From NCBI RefSeq assembly GCF_030704685.1, contig NZ_JAUZDX010000033.1, positions 1 through 33,023 on the forward strand: a DNA stretch of 33,023 bases. The letters are read 5' to 3'. Every line of letters starts with the position of its first letter. Position 1 is the stretch's first letter. The notes under the pieces were generated by a model. It was not told the origin of the DNA. It made no database searches and saw nothing but the letters and a program-made list of their open reading frames with translations. This document shows positions 24,684 through 33,016 of this stretch, piece by piece. A program made the position numbers and the translations under genes. The DNA comes from Acidovorax sp. A1169. GTDB taxonomy: Bacteria; Pseudomonadota; Gammaproteobacteria; Burkholderiales; Burkholderiaceae_C.

Positions 24684-26114
24684 TCACTGGCAGTGGCGCT
24701 CGATGTAGGCCTGCACCAGGCGCACGTCGGCAGGCATCACCTGCACGCGCTTGGGCAGGTCCTCGATGCCGGCGAACTTCGCAGGCCGCTCGGGCGAATG
24801 GCCCAGGGCCTCAACAATGGTCTCGGCGAACTTGATGGGCAGGGCCGTCTCGAGCACGATCATGGGCACGGCCGGGTCGCTGTGGTGTTCCAGCGCCACC
24901 TTCACCCCGTCGGCGGTGTGGGTGTCGATGGTCACGCCATGGCGCTGGAAGTTGCCCCTGATGGTGGCCAGCCGGTCGGCATGGGTGCTCTTGCCGCTCT
25001 CGAAGCCGTAGCGGGTGGCCGCCTCGGCAAAGAGCGGGTCGGCGCTCAGGTCGAATTTCCCCTCCTTGGCCAGCGCATCGCCGAACAAGGCCTTGGTGCG
25101 CGCACCGTCGCGGCCGAGCAGGTCGAACACGAAACGCTCGAAGTTGCTGGCCTTGCTGATGTCCATCGAGGGGCTGGAGGTTTCGTGCGTGTCGGCACTG
25201 CTGCGCACGCGGTACACACCGGTGCGGAAGAACTCGTCGAGCACGTCGTTTTCGTTGGTGGCCAGCACCAGCTTGGCGATCGGCAGGCCCATGGAGCGCG
25301 CCACATGGCCCGCGCAGATGTTGCCGAAGTTGCCGCTCGGTACCGTGAAGCTGACCTGCTGGTCGTTGCGCTCCGTGGCCTGCACATAGCCGGCGAAGTA
25401 GTAGACCACCTGCGCCAGCAGGCGCGCCCAGTTGATGGAGTTGACCGTGCCGATCTTGTACTTGCGCTTGAAGGGCAGGTCGTTGCTCACGGCCTTGACA
25501 ATGTCCTGGCAGTCGTCGAACACGCCTTCGATGGCGATGTTGTGGATGTTCTCGTCCTGCAGGCTGAACATCTGTGCCTGCTGGAAGGCGCTCATGCGGC
25601 CGTGCGGGCTGGTCATGAAGACGCGCACACCCTTCTTGCCGCGCATGGCGTACTCGGCCGCGCTGCCGGTGTCGCCGCTGGTGGCCCCGAGGATGTTGAG
25701 CTCTTCGCCGCGCCGGCCCAGCTCGTATTCGAACAGGTTGCCCAGGAGCTGCATGGCCATGTCCTTGAAGGCCAGCGTGGGGCCGTTGGACAGGCCTTCG
25801 AGCCACAGGCTGTTTTCCAGGTGGCGCAGGGGCACGATCTCACCGGTGCCGAAGACCTCGGCCGTGTACGTCTTCTCGCACAGTGCCTTCAAGTCGGTGG
25901 CGGGGATGTCGTCGATATAGAGCGACAGGATCTGGAAGGCCAGCTCGGCGTAGCCCTGCTCGTGGTAGGCCTTGCGCAGGCGCGTGAGCATGGCGTCGTC
26001 GACCTGCGGGTAGTGCTCGGGCAGGTACAGGCCGCCATCGGGGGCCAGGCCTTCGAGCAGGATGTCGCAGAACTGCTTGCGGTCTGCATGGCCGCGGGTG
26101 CTGAGGTATTTCAT
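24684..26114 (-). CDS. thrC: Threonine synthase
   Basis: The 476-residue PLP enzyme converts O-phosphohomoserine to threonine, the last step of the pathway. It begins MKYLSTRGHADRKQFCDILL, typical of the fold-type II threonine synthase N-domain. The PLP lysine is K117 in PTLAFKDMAMQ. The substrate/PLP loops ILGATSGDTGSAAEYAMRG and FTVPSGNFGNICAGHVA are intact. The length matches the longer class found in proteobacteria. It is the third pathway-linked gene of the alaA-DUF1176-hom-thrC series, 42 bases after hom, with an intercistronic hairpin between them and only a weak ribosome site. Confidence 0.97.
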   Translation of the reverse strand: MKYLSTRGHADRKQFCDILLEGLAPDGGLYLPEHYPQVDDAMLTRLRKAYHEQGYAELAFQILSLYIDDIPATDLKALCEKTYTAEVFGTGEIVPLRHLENSLWLEGLSNGPTLAFKDMAMQLLGNLFEYELGRRGEELNILGATSGDTGSAAEYAMRGKKGVRVFMTSPHGRMSAFQQAQMFSLQDENIHNIAIEGVFDDCQDIVKAVSNDLPFKRKYKIGTVNSINWARLLAQVVYYFAGYVQATERNDQQVSFTVPSGNFGNICAGHVARSMGLPIAKLVLATNENDVLDEFFRTGVYRVRSSADTHETSSPSMDISKASNFERFVFDLLGRDGARTKALFGDALAKEGKFDLSADPLFAEAATRYGFESGKSTHADRLATIRGNFQRHGVTIDTHTADGVKVALEHHSDPAVPMIVLETALPIKFAETIVEALGHSPERPAKFAGIEDLPKRVQVMPADVRLVQAYIERHCQ

Positions 26115-26127
26115 GGTGGTGTCCCGT

Positions 26128-26144
26128 CTGCGTTCACAACGCAG
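26128..26144 (-). repeat. Intercistronic hairpin between hom and thrC
   Basis: CTGCGTT-cac-AACGCAG gives 7 perfect pairs around a 3-base loop, 13 bases before the thrC ATG. There is no U-run. It could stabilise the mRNA or modulate thrC initiation. Confidence 0.55.
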
Positions 26145-26156
26145 GTGCCGGCTGCG

Positions 26157-27497
26157 TCAGTTGAGTTCTTCCTTGCGGATGCGCGTGATCGGGGCCAGCA
26201 CGGTGGGCAGGGCCTGCATCTGGGCCAGCACGGTGTCCATGGTGCCTTCGCGCGTGTCGTGCGTGAGGATGATGAGGTCGGTCTGGGTGGAACCTTCTCC
26301 GCCCACTTCGTCGGCTTCGCGCTGCAGCATGGCATCGATGCTGATGCCGGCTTCGGCCAGCAGGCCGGTGACCTTGGCCAGCACGCCGGCCTGGTCGGCC
26401 ACGCGCAGGCGCAGGTAGTAGCTGGTGACCACTTCGCTCATGGGCAGCAGCGGCAGCGTGCCCATGGCATCGGTCAGCGTGTTGGCCTGGAAGGCCAGGT
26501 GCGGCACGCGGTGCTCGGGGTCAGCCGTGTGCAGGCGGGCGATGTCCACCAGATCGGCGATCACGGCGCTGGCGGTGGGCTCGCTGCCCGCGCCCTTGCC
26601 GTAGTACAGCGTGGTGCCCACGGCATCGCCCTGCACCACCACGGCGTTCATTGCGCCTTCGACGTTGGCGATCAGGCGCTTGGAGGGCACCAGGCTCGGG
26701 TGCACGCGCAGCTCGATGCCCTTGTCCGCGCGCTTGGTGATCCCCAGCAGCTTGATGCGGTAGCCCAGTTGCTCGGCATACTTGATGTCGGCCGCACCCA
26801 ACTTGGTGATGCCTTCGACGTAGGCCTTGTCGAACTGCACCGGGATGCCGAAGGCGATGGCACTCATCAGCGTGACCTTGTGCGCGGCATCCACGCCTTC
26901 GATGTCGAACGTGGGGTCGGCCTCGGCATAGCCCAGGCGCTGCGCTTCCTTGAGCACCACGTCGAAATCGAGGCCCTTGCTGCGCATCTCGGACAGGATA
27001 AAGTTGGTGGTGCCGTTGATGATGCCGGCGATCCACTGGATGCGGTTGGCCGTGAGGCCTTCGCGCAGCGCCTTGATGATGGGGATGCCACCAGCCACGG
27101 CGGCCTCGAAGGCCACCATCACGCCCTTGGCCGAGGCGGCCGCGAAGATCTCGGTGCCGTGCACGGCCAGGAGCGCCTTGTTGGCGGTGACCACATGCTT
27201 GCCGGCGGCGATGGCTTCGAGCACCAGCGCGCGTGCAATACCGTAGCCGCCGATGAGCTCGATGACGATGTCGATGTCGGGGTTGGCGATGATGGCGCGG
27301 GCGTCGTTGACGACCTGGATGTCAGCACCCACTGCGGCCCGGGCACGCTCCACGTCCAGATCGGCCACCATGGTGATCTCGATGCCGCGGCCCGCACGGC
27401 GGCGGATTTCTTCCTGGTTGCGCTGCAGCACGTTGAACACGCCGCTGCCGACGGTGCCGATGCCCAGCAGGCCTACTTGGATGGGTTTCATGGTCAT
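26157..27497 (-). CDS. hom: Homoserine dehydrogenase with C-terminal ACT domain
   Basis: The 446-residue enzyme reduces aspartate semialdehyde to homoserine with NAD(P)H, the branch point toward threonine and methionine. The dinucleotide-binding motif is GLLGIGTVGSGV (about 11-22). HVVTANKALLAVHG and IAGIINGTTNFILSEM carry catalytic residues, and EGVDAAHKVTLMSAIAFG the substrate region. Residues about 365-446 form the ACT domain (LRLRVADQAGVLAKVTGLL) that in this monofunctional class mediates threonine inhibition. The start is ATG 27497 (MTMKP) or 27491 (MKP). The upstream DUF1176 gene ends only 5 bases before, so translation is probably coupled. Confidence 0.97.
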   Translation of the reverse strand: MTMKPIQVGLLGIGTVGSGVFNVLQRNQEEIRRRAGRGIEITMVADLDVERARAAVGADIQVVNDARAIIANPDIDIVIELIGGYGIARALVLEAIAAGKHVVTANKALLAVHGTEIFAAASAKGVMVAFEAAVAGGIPIIKALREGLTANRIQWIAGIINGTTNFILSEMRSKGLDFDVVLKEAQRLGYAEADPTFDIEGVDAAHKVTLMSAIAFGIPVQFDKAYVEGITKLGAADIKYAEQLGYRIKLLGITKRADKGIELRVHPSLVPSKRLIANVEGAMNAVVVQGDAVGTTLYYGKGAGSEPTASAVIADLVDIARLHTADPEHRVPHLAFQANTLTDAMGTLPLLPMSEVVTSYYLRLRVADQAGVLAKVTGLLAEAGISIDAMLQREADEVGGEGSTQTDLIILTHDTREGTMDTVLAQMQALPTVLAPITRIRKEELN

Positions 27498-27502
27498 AAA
27501 AA

Positions 27503-28546
27503 TCAGGGTTTCCTGGAAACGGGGTTGGTGGGCAGAACCACCTTGGAGGTTCGGGCGGGCAGTTGCCAGGCGCCGCCGGCAAAGCCGCGGCACAGGCTGT
27601 CGCCCGATTCGCCGGTGAGCACGAAGCCGCGGCCATCGAAATGCCATTCCTGCATGGACCAGCAGTCGCCGATGCCGCGTCCCTTCATGGAGGAGCGGAT
27701 CGACCCGTCTGCCGCATCGAATTCGCCTTCGGCGTCGAGCAGTTGCGGCTGGTAGGGCGGGCGGTCGTTGGCCAGCCAGTGCAGTCCACCGAAATTGTAG
27801 GCGCCCATGGCACAGGGGATGGACAGCAGTACCTTGCGCTCCGTGAGGCGATGCACCTGCACATCGGCGTGTTGGGGTGCATCGCCGTTGCAGCGCTCGC
27901 TCACGTCCTTGCGGTCGATGGCGGCGAGCAGTGGCCTGGCCAGCGCGGCATCGGCCTTGCGCTCGGGCAGCGGTCGCACGGCGTTGAGCACCGGCGCAGG
28001 CACCGGGGCCAGCACCGATGCCTCGGCCTTGCCGCCGCGCCGCACCAGGGCGCCCGGCGTGCCGACGCGGCCCTGGGCCTCGTCCATCTTCAGCAGCACG
28101 GCGCTGGCACCGGCGAGCGACAGCACCCACCGGTCCTTGCCGGCGGTGACGGTGGCTTCCTCGTTCTTCAGCAGTTCCTGCAGCAACGGTGCCACCTGGC
28201 TTGCAGGAATGCGGGGAATCTCACCCGCAAGGCCGGACAGCGCGAGCTTGCCCACCTGGAGGCTCAGCGATGGCGGCGTGGCCTTCTCGGTCGAGACCTG
28301 CAGGTCCACCAGCACGGGCGCGTCAGGCCCGGCCTCGCGGGTCAGGCGGATGGACACCGGCTCCGAGTCACCGGCCTCGGCCTGGTAGCCCACGGCCCGG
28401 CAGGCACGGGTGTTGTCGCACTGCAGGCCCCAATCCTTGTGCGTGAAGCCCACCGGGTCCTTGTCGGCCGCCTGTGCTGCCGACAACGCCAGTGCCATCG
28501 CGCACGCGAGGGGTGCCAGGGCACGGTGGGCAGGGCAGACACGCAT
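27503..28546 (-). CDS. Secreted DUF1176-like protein
   Basis: The 347-residue protein has a Sec signal peptide (APLACAMALALSAAQA, cleavage near residue 26). Its mature domain opens with KDWGLQCDNTRACRAVGY and closes with GIGDCWSMQEWHFDGRGFVL and SLCRGFAGGAWQLP, the recognisable edges of the DUF1176 family. Several cysteine pairs (C43/C49, C296/C319 region) suggest disulfides in the periplasm. The function of the family is unknown. It is oddly placed between an aminotransferase and hom, with 33 bases before and 5 bases after. The ribosome site is GGAG about 10 bases before the ATG. The link to threonine metabolism may be only positional. Confidence 0.85.
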   Translation of the reverse strand: MRVCPAHRALAPLACAMALALSAAQAADKDPVGFTHKDWGLQCDNTRACRAVGYQAEAGDSEPVSIRLTREAGPDAPVLVDLQVSTEKATPPSLSLQVGKLALSGLAGEIPRIPASQVAPLLQELLKNEEATVTAGKDRWVLSLAGASAVLLKMDEAQGRVGTPGALVRRGGKAEASVLAPVPAPVLNAVRPLPERKADAALARPLLAAIDRKDVSERCNGDAPQHADVQVHRLTERKVLLSIPCAMGAYNFGGLHWLANDRPPYQPQLLDAEGEFDAADGSIRSSMKGRGIGDCWSMQEWHFDGRGFVLTGESGDSLCRGFAGGAWQLPARTSKVVLPTNPVSRKP

Positions 28547-28579
28547 GGGAAAGGATCTCCGGTCAACAGCCCGCGCGCC

Positions 28580-29812
28580 TCAGGCGGCGGTCTGCTGGCG
28601 ATTGCGGTACTGCTCCAGGAAGCGGGCCACGCGGCCGATGGCATCGCGCAGGTCGTCCTCGTGGGGCAGGAACACGATGCGAAAGTGGTCGGGCGCTGCC
28701 CAGTTGAAGCCCGTGCCCTGCACCAGCATGACCTTGGTCTCCTGCAGCAGCTCCAGGAAGAACTGCTGGTCGTCCTGGATCGGGTAGATGGCCGGGTCCA
28801 GGCGCGGGAACATGTACAGCGCGGCGTGCGGCTTGACGCAGGTCACGCCCGGGATGGCGGTGATCAGCTCGTACGCCAGGTCGCGCTGCTTGCGCAGGCG
28901 GCCGCCCTCGCCGACCAGCTCGTTGATACTCTGGTGGCCGCCCAGCGCGGTCTGAATGGCCCACTGCCCCGGCACGTTGGCGCACAGGCGCATGTTGGAG
29001 AGCATGTTCAGGCCCTCGATGTAGTCGCGCGCTGGCTTCTTGTCGCCCGAGACCACCAGCCAGCCCGCACGGTAGCCACAGGAGCGGTAGCTCTTGGACA
29101 GCGAATTGAAGGTGAGCGTGAGAACATCCTCGCTGAGCGAGCCGATGGCGGTGTGTGTGGCGCCGTCGTACAGCACCTTGTCGTAGACCTCGTCGGCAAA
29201 GATCACCAGGCCGTGCTCGCGTGCGATGGCCACGATGCCGCGCAGCAACTCGTCCGAGTACAGCGCGCCCGTGGGGTTGTTCGGGTTGATGACCACGATG
29301 CCCTTGGTGCGCGGCGTGATCTTGGCGCGGATGTCGGCCAGGTCGGGCATCCAGCCATTGGCCTCTTCGCACAGGTAGTGCACGGGCGTGCCGCCCGAGA
29401 GGCTGGCCGCCGCCGTCCACAGCGGGTAGTCGGGCGAGGGCAGCAGCAGCTCGTCGCCGTTGTCCAGCAGGGCGTTGGTGGCCATCACGATCAGCTCGCT
29501 GGCGCCGTTGCCCAGGTAGATGTCGTCGAGGGCCACGCCCTTGATGCCCTGCTTTTGCGTCTCGTGCATCACCGCCTTGCGGGCCGCGAAGATGCCCTTG
29601 CTGTCCGAGTAACCCGCCGAGTTGGGCAGGTTGCGGATCATGTCCTGCTGGATCTCTTCGGGCGCATCGAAGCCGAACACCGCGAGGTTGCCGATGTTGA
29701 GCTTGATGATCTTGTGGCCGTCTTCCTCCATCTGCTTGGCTGCGTCCATGATCGGGCCCCGGATGTCGTAGCAGACGTTGGCAAGCTTGGCGGATTTCTG
29801 GACGGTTTTCAT
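28580..29812 (-). CDS. alaA: AlaA-type pyruvate/glutamate aminotransferase
   Basis: The 410-residue fold-type I PLP aminotransferase resembles E. coli AlaA (YfbQ), which makes alanine from pyruvate and glutamate. The start KSAKLANVCYDIRGPIMDAA is typical. NPNNPTGALY (176-185), IFADEVYDKVLYDG and the PLP lysine K240 in NSLSKSYRSCGYRAGW are intact; E. coli AlaA also has K240. The last residues (FLEQYRNRQQTAA) are normal. In Comamonadaceae this gene is commonly found directly before hom and thrC, as here. ATG 29812 is chosen by family alignment; no good ribosome site precedes it. It is divergent from the Mth938-like gene across 144 bases. Confidence 0.93.
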   Translation of the reverse strand: MKTVQKSAKLANVCYDIRGPIMDAAKQMEEDGHKIIKLNIGNLAVFGFDAPEEIQQDMIRNLPNSAGYSDSKGIFAARKAVMHETQKQGIKGVALDDIYLGNGASELIVMATNALLDNGDELLLPSPDYPLWTAAASLSGGTPVHYLCEEANGWMPDLADIRAKITPRTKGIVVINPNNPTGALYSDELLRGIVAIAREHGLVIFADEVYDKVLYDGATHTAIGSLSEDVLTLTFNSLSKSYRSCGYRAGWLVVSGDKKPARDYIEGLNMLSNMRLCANVPGQWAIQTALGGHQSINELVGEGGRLRKQRDLAYELITAIPGVTCVKPHAALYMFPRLDPAIYPIQDDQQFFLELLQETKVMLVQGTGFNWAAPDHFRIVFLPHEDDLRDAIGRVARFLEQYRNRQQTAA

Positions 29813-29886
29813 GCGCTGGAGGGTGCAGTGGACAAAGTGCGGTTCGCACCAGGGTCGGCCAAAGCGGCCGGTGGTTGGGTGAAACC

Positions 29887-29892
29887 TATAAT
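29887..29892 (+). promoter_or_regulatory. -10 box for the Mth938-like gene
   Basis: A perfect TATAAT lies in the divergent gap, 64 bases before ATG 29957. No consensus -35 is found at 16-18 bases, so the promoter may depend on an activator. Confidence 0.45.
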
Positions 29893-29956
29893 TTGACCAC
29901 AGATCACCTGCGAGGCGAGGCCCCGGGGCCCGCGCCGCACGCACCCACCGAACACC

Positions 29957-30334
29957 ATGAAATTCCAGCCGGACAAAGCCAATGCACAAACCGTCACGGG
30001 CTATGGCCCGGGCTGGATCGGGGTGGATGGCGAAAAGATCACCCACAGCGTGATCGTCGGCTCGGACGGCCTGCGCCAGGCATGGCCCTGCACGCGCTTC
30101 GAGGACCTCACGGCCGAGCATTTCGCACAGTTGGCGAAGCTCGAGACCGAGCTCATCATCTTCGGCAGTGGCCAGCGCAACCGGTTTGTGCCGCCTGCAT
30201 GGCTGCAGCCGCTGATGGCGCGCCGCCTGGGCATGGAGACCATGGACACTGCCGCCGCCTGCCGCACCTACAACATCCTGGCGGGCGAGGGGCGCAACGT
30301 GGTCGCCGCGCTGCTGCTTGAATCGGCCCCCTGA
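29957..30334 (+). CDS. Mth938-like (DUF498) domain protein
   Basis: The 125-residue protein starts MKFQPDKANAQTVTGYGPGW and carries the family signature IIFGSGQRNRFVPP (68-81), with NILAGEGRNVVAALL near the end. The Mth938-like fold is a small alpha/beta protein; the mitochondrial relative NDUFAF3 helps assemble respiratory complex I, but the bacterial role is unclear. It is a short single-domain protein of normal length. A ribosome site is weak. It is followed after 198 bases by the peroxiredoxin gene, which has its own promoter-like sequence. Confidence 0.88.
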   Translation: MKFQPDKANAQTVTGYGPGWIGVDGEKITHSVIVGSDGLRQAWPCTRFEDLTAEHFAQLAKLETELIIFGSGQRNRFVPPAWLQPLMARRLGMETMDTAAACRTYNILAGEGRNVVAALLLESAP

Positions 30335-30437
30335 AATGCCCTCCATCGCGCGCCCCAAGACACTCGAGGTACTGAACAGGTTCCGGCCTGTGTACTTTGG
30401 TTACAGAATGCGATTCGCGAAAGAGTCCGTTTCAGGG

Positions 30438-30443
30438 TAAAAT
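30438..30443 (+). promoter_or_regulatory. -10 box of the peroxiredoxin gene
   Basis: TAAAAT (one mismatch to TATAAT) lies 89 bases before ATG 30533. The -35 region holds TTCGCG within the small palindrome TTCGCGAA (30414-30421). The 198-base gap shows no other structure. Confidence 0.4.
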
Positions 30444-30532
30444 CTCCGGTTGCGGTCAGGGGCCTTCCAAAAGCAATAACACTCCCACTCCCCTGGCTTA
30501 TCAACGACTACATCCTGAGAGATTGAAGTGAT

Positions 30533-31018
30533 ATGGCGATCGTTGTCAACAAACCCCTCCCTGAATTTGAAGCCAACGCGACTGGTGGACTGAAGGTCTC
30601 CAACACCTCCCACCTTGGCCAGGTTCTGGTTCTGTACTTCTATCCCAAGGACAACACTCCGGGCTGTACGACGGAGGCCATGCAGTTCCGCGACAAGTAC
30701 AAGGACTTCGTGAAAGCCGGTGCCGCTGTGTTCGGCGTGTCGCGCGACAACATGAAGTCGCATGACGACTTCAAGGAAAAGCTGGAACTGCCGTTCGAGC
30801 TGATCGCCGACACCGAAGAGAAGATGTGCCACATGTTCGGCGTGGTCAAGAACAAGATCATGTACGGCAAGAAGGTAAAGGGCATCGAGCGCAGCACCTT
30901 CCTGGTCGGGCCCGATGGCCTGCTGGTCCAGGAATGGCGCGGCCTGAAGGTGCCCGGCCATGTGGACGAAGTCCTCAAGGCCGTCAAGGGCATCAAGACC
31001 CTGAAGAAGGCCGCCTGA
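30533..31018 (+). CDS. bcp: Peroxiredoxin, Bcp/PrxQ family
   Basis: The 161-residue thiol peroxidase reduces hydroperoxides with thioredoxin as the usual donor. The peroxidatic cysteine is C45 in YFYPKDNTPGCTTEAM, matching C45 in E. coli Bcp. The usual resolving cysteine five residues later (C50 in E. coli) is methionine here. The only other cysteine is C99 (KMCHMFGV), at the position that E. coli Bcp also has. It may therefore act as a 1-Cys enzyme or use C99. It is otherwise complete, ending in GIKTLKKAA. ATG 30533 follows GAAG weakly. A terminator-like hairpin lies about 100 bases after the stop. Confidence 0.94.
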   Translation: MAIVVNKPLPEFEANATGGLKVSNTSHLGQVLVLYFYPKDNTPGCTTEAMQFRDKYKDFVKAGAAVFGVSRDNMKSHDDFKEKLELPFELIADTEEKMCHMFGVVKNKIMYGKKVKGIERSTFLVGPDGLLVQEWRGLKVPGHVDEVLKAVKGIKTLKKAA

Positions 31019-31086
31019 TTCCCGGCCACCCATGGCCCCTCCCTGCACTGCGGGGAACCGCCTCACGGAATAGGCATAATGGTTCA

Positions 31087-31161
31087 ATGCCCCTGGAAAC
31101 TGCAACGCTTCCCTCCCCCAAAAAAGCCGCCTCGGCCTCCAGGCGGCTTTTTGTTTTCTGA
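31087..31161 (+). CDS. Possible 24-residue leader frame overlapping a terminator hairpin
   Basis: ATG 31087 to TGA 31161 encodes MPLETATLPSPKK... and ends RRLFVF. A CATAAT box (31075-31080) lies 6 bases before the ATG. The last 14 codons overlap the hairpin and U-run at 31120-31157. It may be a chance frame; there is no ribosome site. Confidence 0.2.
   Translation: MPLETATLPSPKKAASASRRLFVF
31120..31157 (+). terminator. Rho-independent terminator between bcp and phoH
   Basis: AAAAAGCCGCCT (31121-31132) and AGGCGGCTTTTT (31141-31152) form a 12-bp stem with an 8-base loop and are followed by GTTTT. It would terminate bcp; A-runs on the other side make it potentially bidirectional. Confidence 0.85.
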
Positions 31162-31190
31162 ATACCCTACTGCCCGAGGCCCTGCACACC

Positions 31191-32966
31191 ATGCCCCTTC
31201 CTCCCGCTCCCGCACGACGCGCTGCCCTGCTCTCGCCCGAAGCCTATGACGTGACGGCCCAGCCCGGCCGTACCCTGCAACCTGCCGCCTCCGAAGCCGT
31301 GGAATCCGCCACCGCCGCGCGCGCACCCGCCCGCAAGACGGCGGCCCGCGCAGCGCTGCAGGCCGTGCCCACGACGGCCCACGCAACCGAACCCGCACGG
31401 ACCGCCGGCCGCAGCCGCAGCGAGCCGGTGGCAGCCCCTGCACCAGCGCCCACTCCTGCCACCGCGCGCAGCACCCCACCCGGCCGCAAGACCACCCGCA
31501 CGGCCGCCGCCCCCACAGCCGCCGCAGCGCCGGCCAGCCGCTCCAGCGGCAGCACCAAGCGCGCGCGCCCGAGCGGCCCGTCCAAGCTGTTCGTGCTGGA
31601 CACCAACGTGCTGCTGCACGACCCGACCAGCCTGTTCCGCTTCGAAGAGCACGACATCTTCCTGCCGATGATCGTGCTGGAAGAGCTCGACGGCCACAAG
31701 AAGGGCATGACCGAAGTGGCCCGCAACGGCCGCCAGACCAGCCGCACCCTGGACGCACTTGCCGGCGTGCACGGCGCCGACATCGCCCACGGCCTGAAGC
31801 TCGACTCCACGGGCCAGCGCGCCGCCGGCGGCCACCTGTTCTTCCAGACCGCACCGCTGGACTACAGCCTGCCCACCAGCCTGCCCCAGGGCAAGGCGGA
31901 CAACCAGATCCTGGGCGTGGTGGAAGCCCTGCGCAAGCTGCACGCCCCGCGCGAGGTGGTGCTGGTGTCCAAGGACATCAACATGCGCGTCAAGGCGCGT
32001 GCCCTGGGCCTGAACGCCGAGGACTATCAGAACGACAAGACGCTGGAAGACGGCGACCTGCTGTACTCCGGCGTGCTGGCCCTGCCGCCGGACTTCTGGA
32101 TCAAGAGCGGCAAGAACGTGGAAAGCTGGCAGAGCGGAGTACACACCTACTACCGCATCGGCGGCCCCATCGTGCCGCAGCTGATGATCAACCAGTTCGC
32201 GTACTTCGAGGCCCCTGGCGAGCCCAGCCTGTTCGCGCGCGTGAGCGAAATCCGCGAAAAGACTGCGGTGCTGCAGACCCTCAAGGACTATGGCTCGGCC
32301 AAGCATGCGGTGTGGGGCGTGACCACGCGCAACCGCGAGCAGAACTACGCCATGAACCTGCTCATGGACCCCGAGATCGACTTCGTGACCCTGACCGGCA
32401 CGGCCGGCACCGGCAAGACCCTGCTGGCCCTGGCGGCAGGCCTGACCCAGGTGCTGGACGACCGCCGCTACACCGAGATCATCATGACCCGCGCCACGGT
32501 GAGCGTGGGCGAGGACATCGGCTTTCTGCCCGGCACCGAAGAAGAGAAGATGGGCCCCTGGATGGGTGCGCTCGACGACAACCTGGAGTTCCTGGCCAAG
32601 GGCGATGGCGGCAATGCCGGCGAATGGGGGCGCGCCGCCACGAATGAGCTGATCAGGAGCCGCATCAAGATCAAGAGCATGAACTTCATGCGCGGGCGCA
32701 CCTTCCTGAACAAGTACGTGATCATCGACGAGGCACAGAACCTGACGCCCAAGCAGATGAAAACGCTGATCACCCGCGCCGGCCCCGGCACGAAGATCAT
32801 CTGCATGGGCAACCTGGCGCAGATCGACACGCCCTACCTGACCGAAGGCTCCTCGGGCCTGACCTACGCGGTGGACCGCTTCAAGGGCTGGCCACACAGC
32901 GGGCACATCACACTGGCGCGCGGCGAGCGCTCGCGCCTGGCCGATTTCGCCAGCGAAGTGCTCTGA
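31191..32966 (+). CDS. PIN domain-PhoH ATPase (PhoH2 type) with long disordered N-terminus
   Basis: The 591-residue protein joins a PIN nuclease domain to a PhoH ATPase/helicase domain, a pairing known as PhoH2, which acts on RNA. The PIN domain (about 131-280) shows acidic residues at D137 (FVLDTNVLLHDP), E165 (VLEELDG) and D264 (LVSKDINMRVKA). The PhoH domain has Walker A GTAGTGKT (403-410) and Walker B YVIIDEAQN (509-517), with GNLAQIDTPYL following. Before these lies a 130-residue Ala/Pro/Arg/Thr-rich stretch that looks disordered; typical PhoH2 proteins start nearer the PIN domain. ATG 31191 has only GAGG at 31176-31179. It is the last gene before a strong terminator. Confidence 0.93.
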   Translation: MPLPPAPARRAALLSPEAYDVTAQPGRTLQPAASEAVESATAARAPARKTAARAALQAVPTTAHATEPARTAGRSRSEPVAAPAPAPTPATARSTPPGRKTTRTAAAPTAAAAPASRSSGSTKRARPSGPSKLFVLDTNVLLHDPTSLFRFEEHDIFLPMIVLEELDGHKKGMTEVARNGRQTSRTLDALAGVHGADIAHGLKLDSTGQRAAGGHLFFQTAPLDYSLPTSLPQGKADNQILGVVEALRKLHAPREVVLVSKDINMRVKARALGLNAEDYQNDKTLEDGDLLYSGVLALPPDFWIKSGKNVESWQSGVHTYYRIGGPIVPQLMINQFAYFEAPGEPSLFARVSEIREKTAVLQTLKDYGSAKHAVWGVTTRNREQNYAMNLLMDPEIDFVTLTGTAGTGKTLLALAAGLTQVLDDRRYTEIIMTRATVSVGEDIGFLPGTEEEKMGPWMGALDDNLEFLAKGDGGNAGEWGRAATNELIRSRIKIKSMNFMRGRTFLNKYVIIDEAQNLTPKQMKTLITRAGPGTKIICMGNLAQIDTPYLTEGSSGLTYAVDRFKGWPHSGHITLARGERSRLADFASEVL

Positions 32967-32984
32967 TCTCGCGCTGAAAATGCG

Positions 32985-33016
32985 AAGGCCCCTGCCGATG
33001 GCAGGGGCCTTTTTTA
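32985..33016 (+). terminator. Strong Rho-independent terminator after the PhoH gene
   Basis: AAGGCCCCTGCC (32985-32996) and GGCAGGGGCCTT (33000-33011) pair perfectly over 12 bp with a 3-base loop, followed by a T-run to 33016. Confidence 0.95.

Noticed and set aside
24693..27755. A 3-kb open frame on the plus strand opposite thrC and hom
   Set aside because: It covers two clear enzymes on the other strand and shows no family motif.
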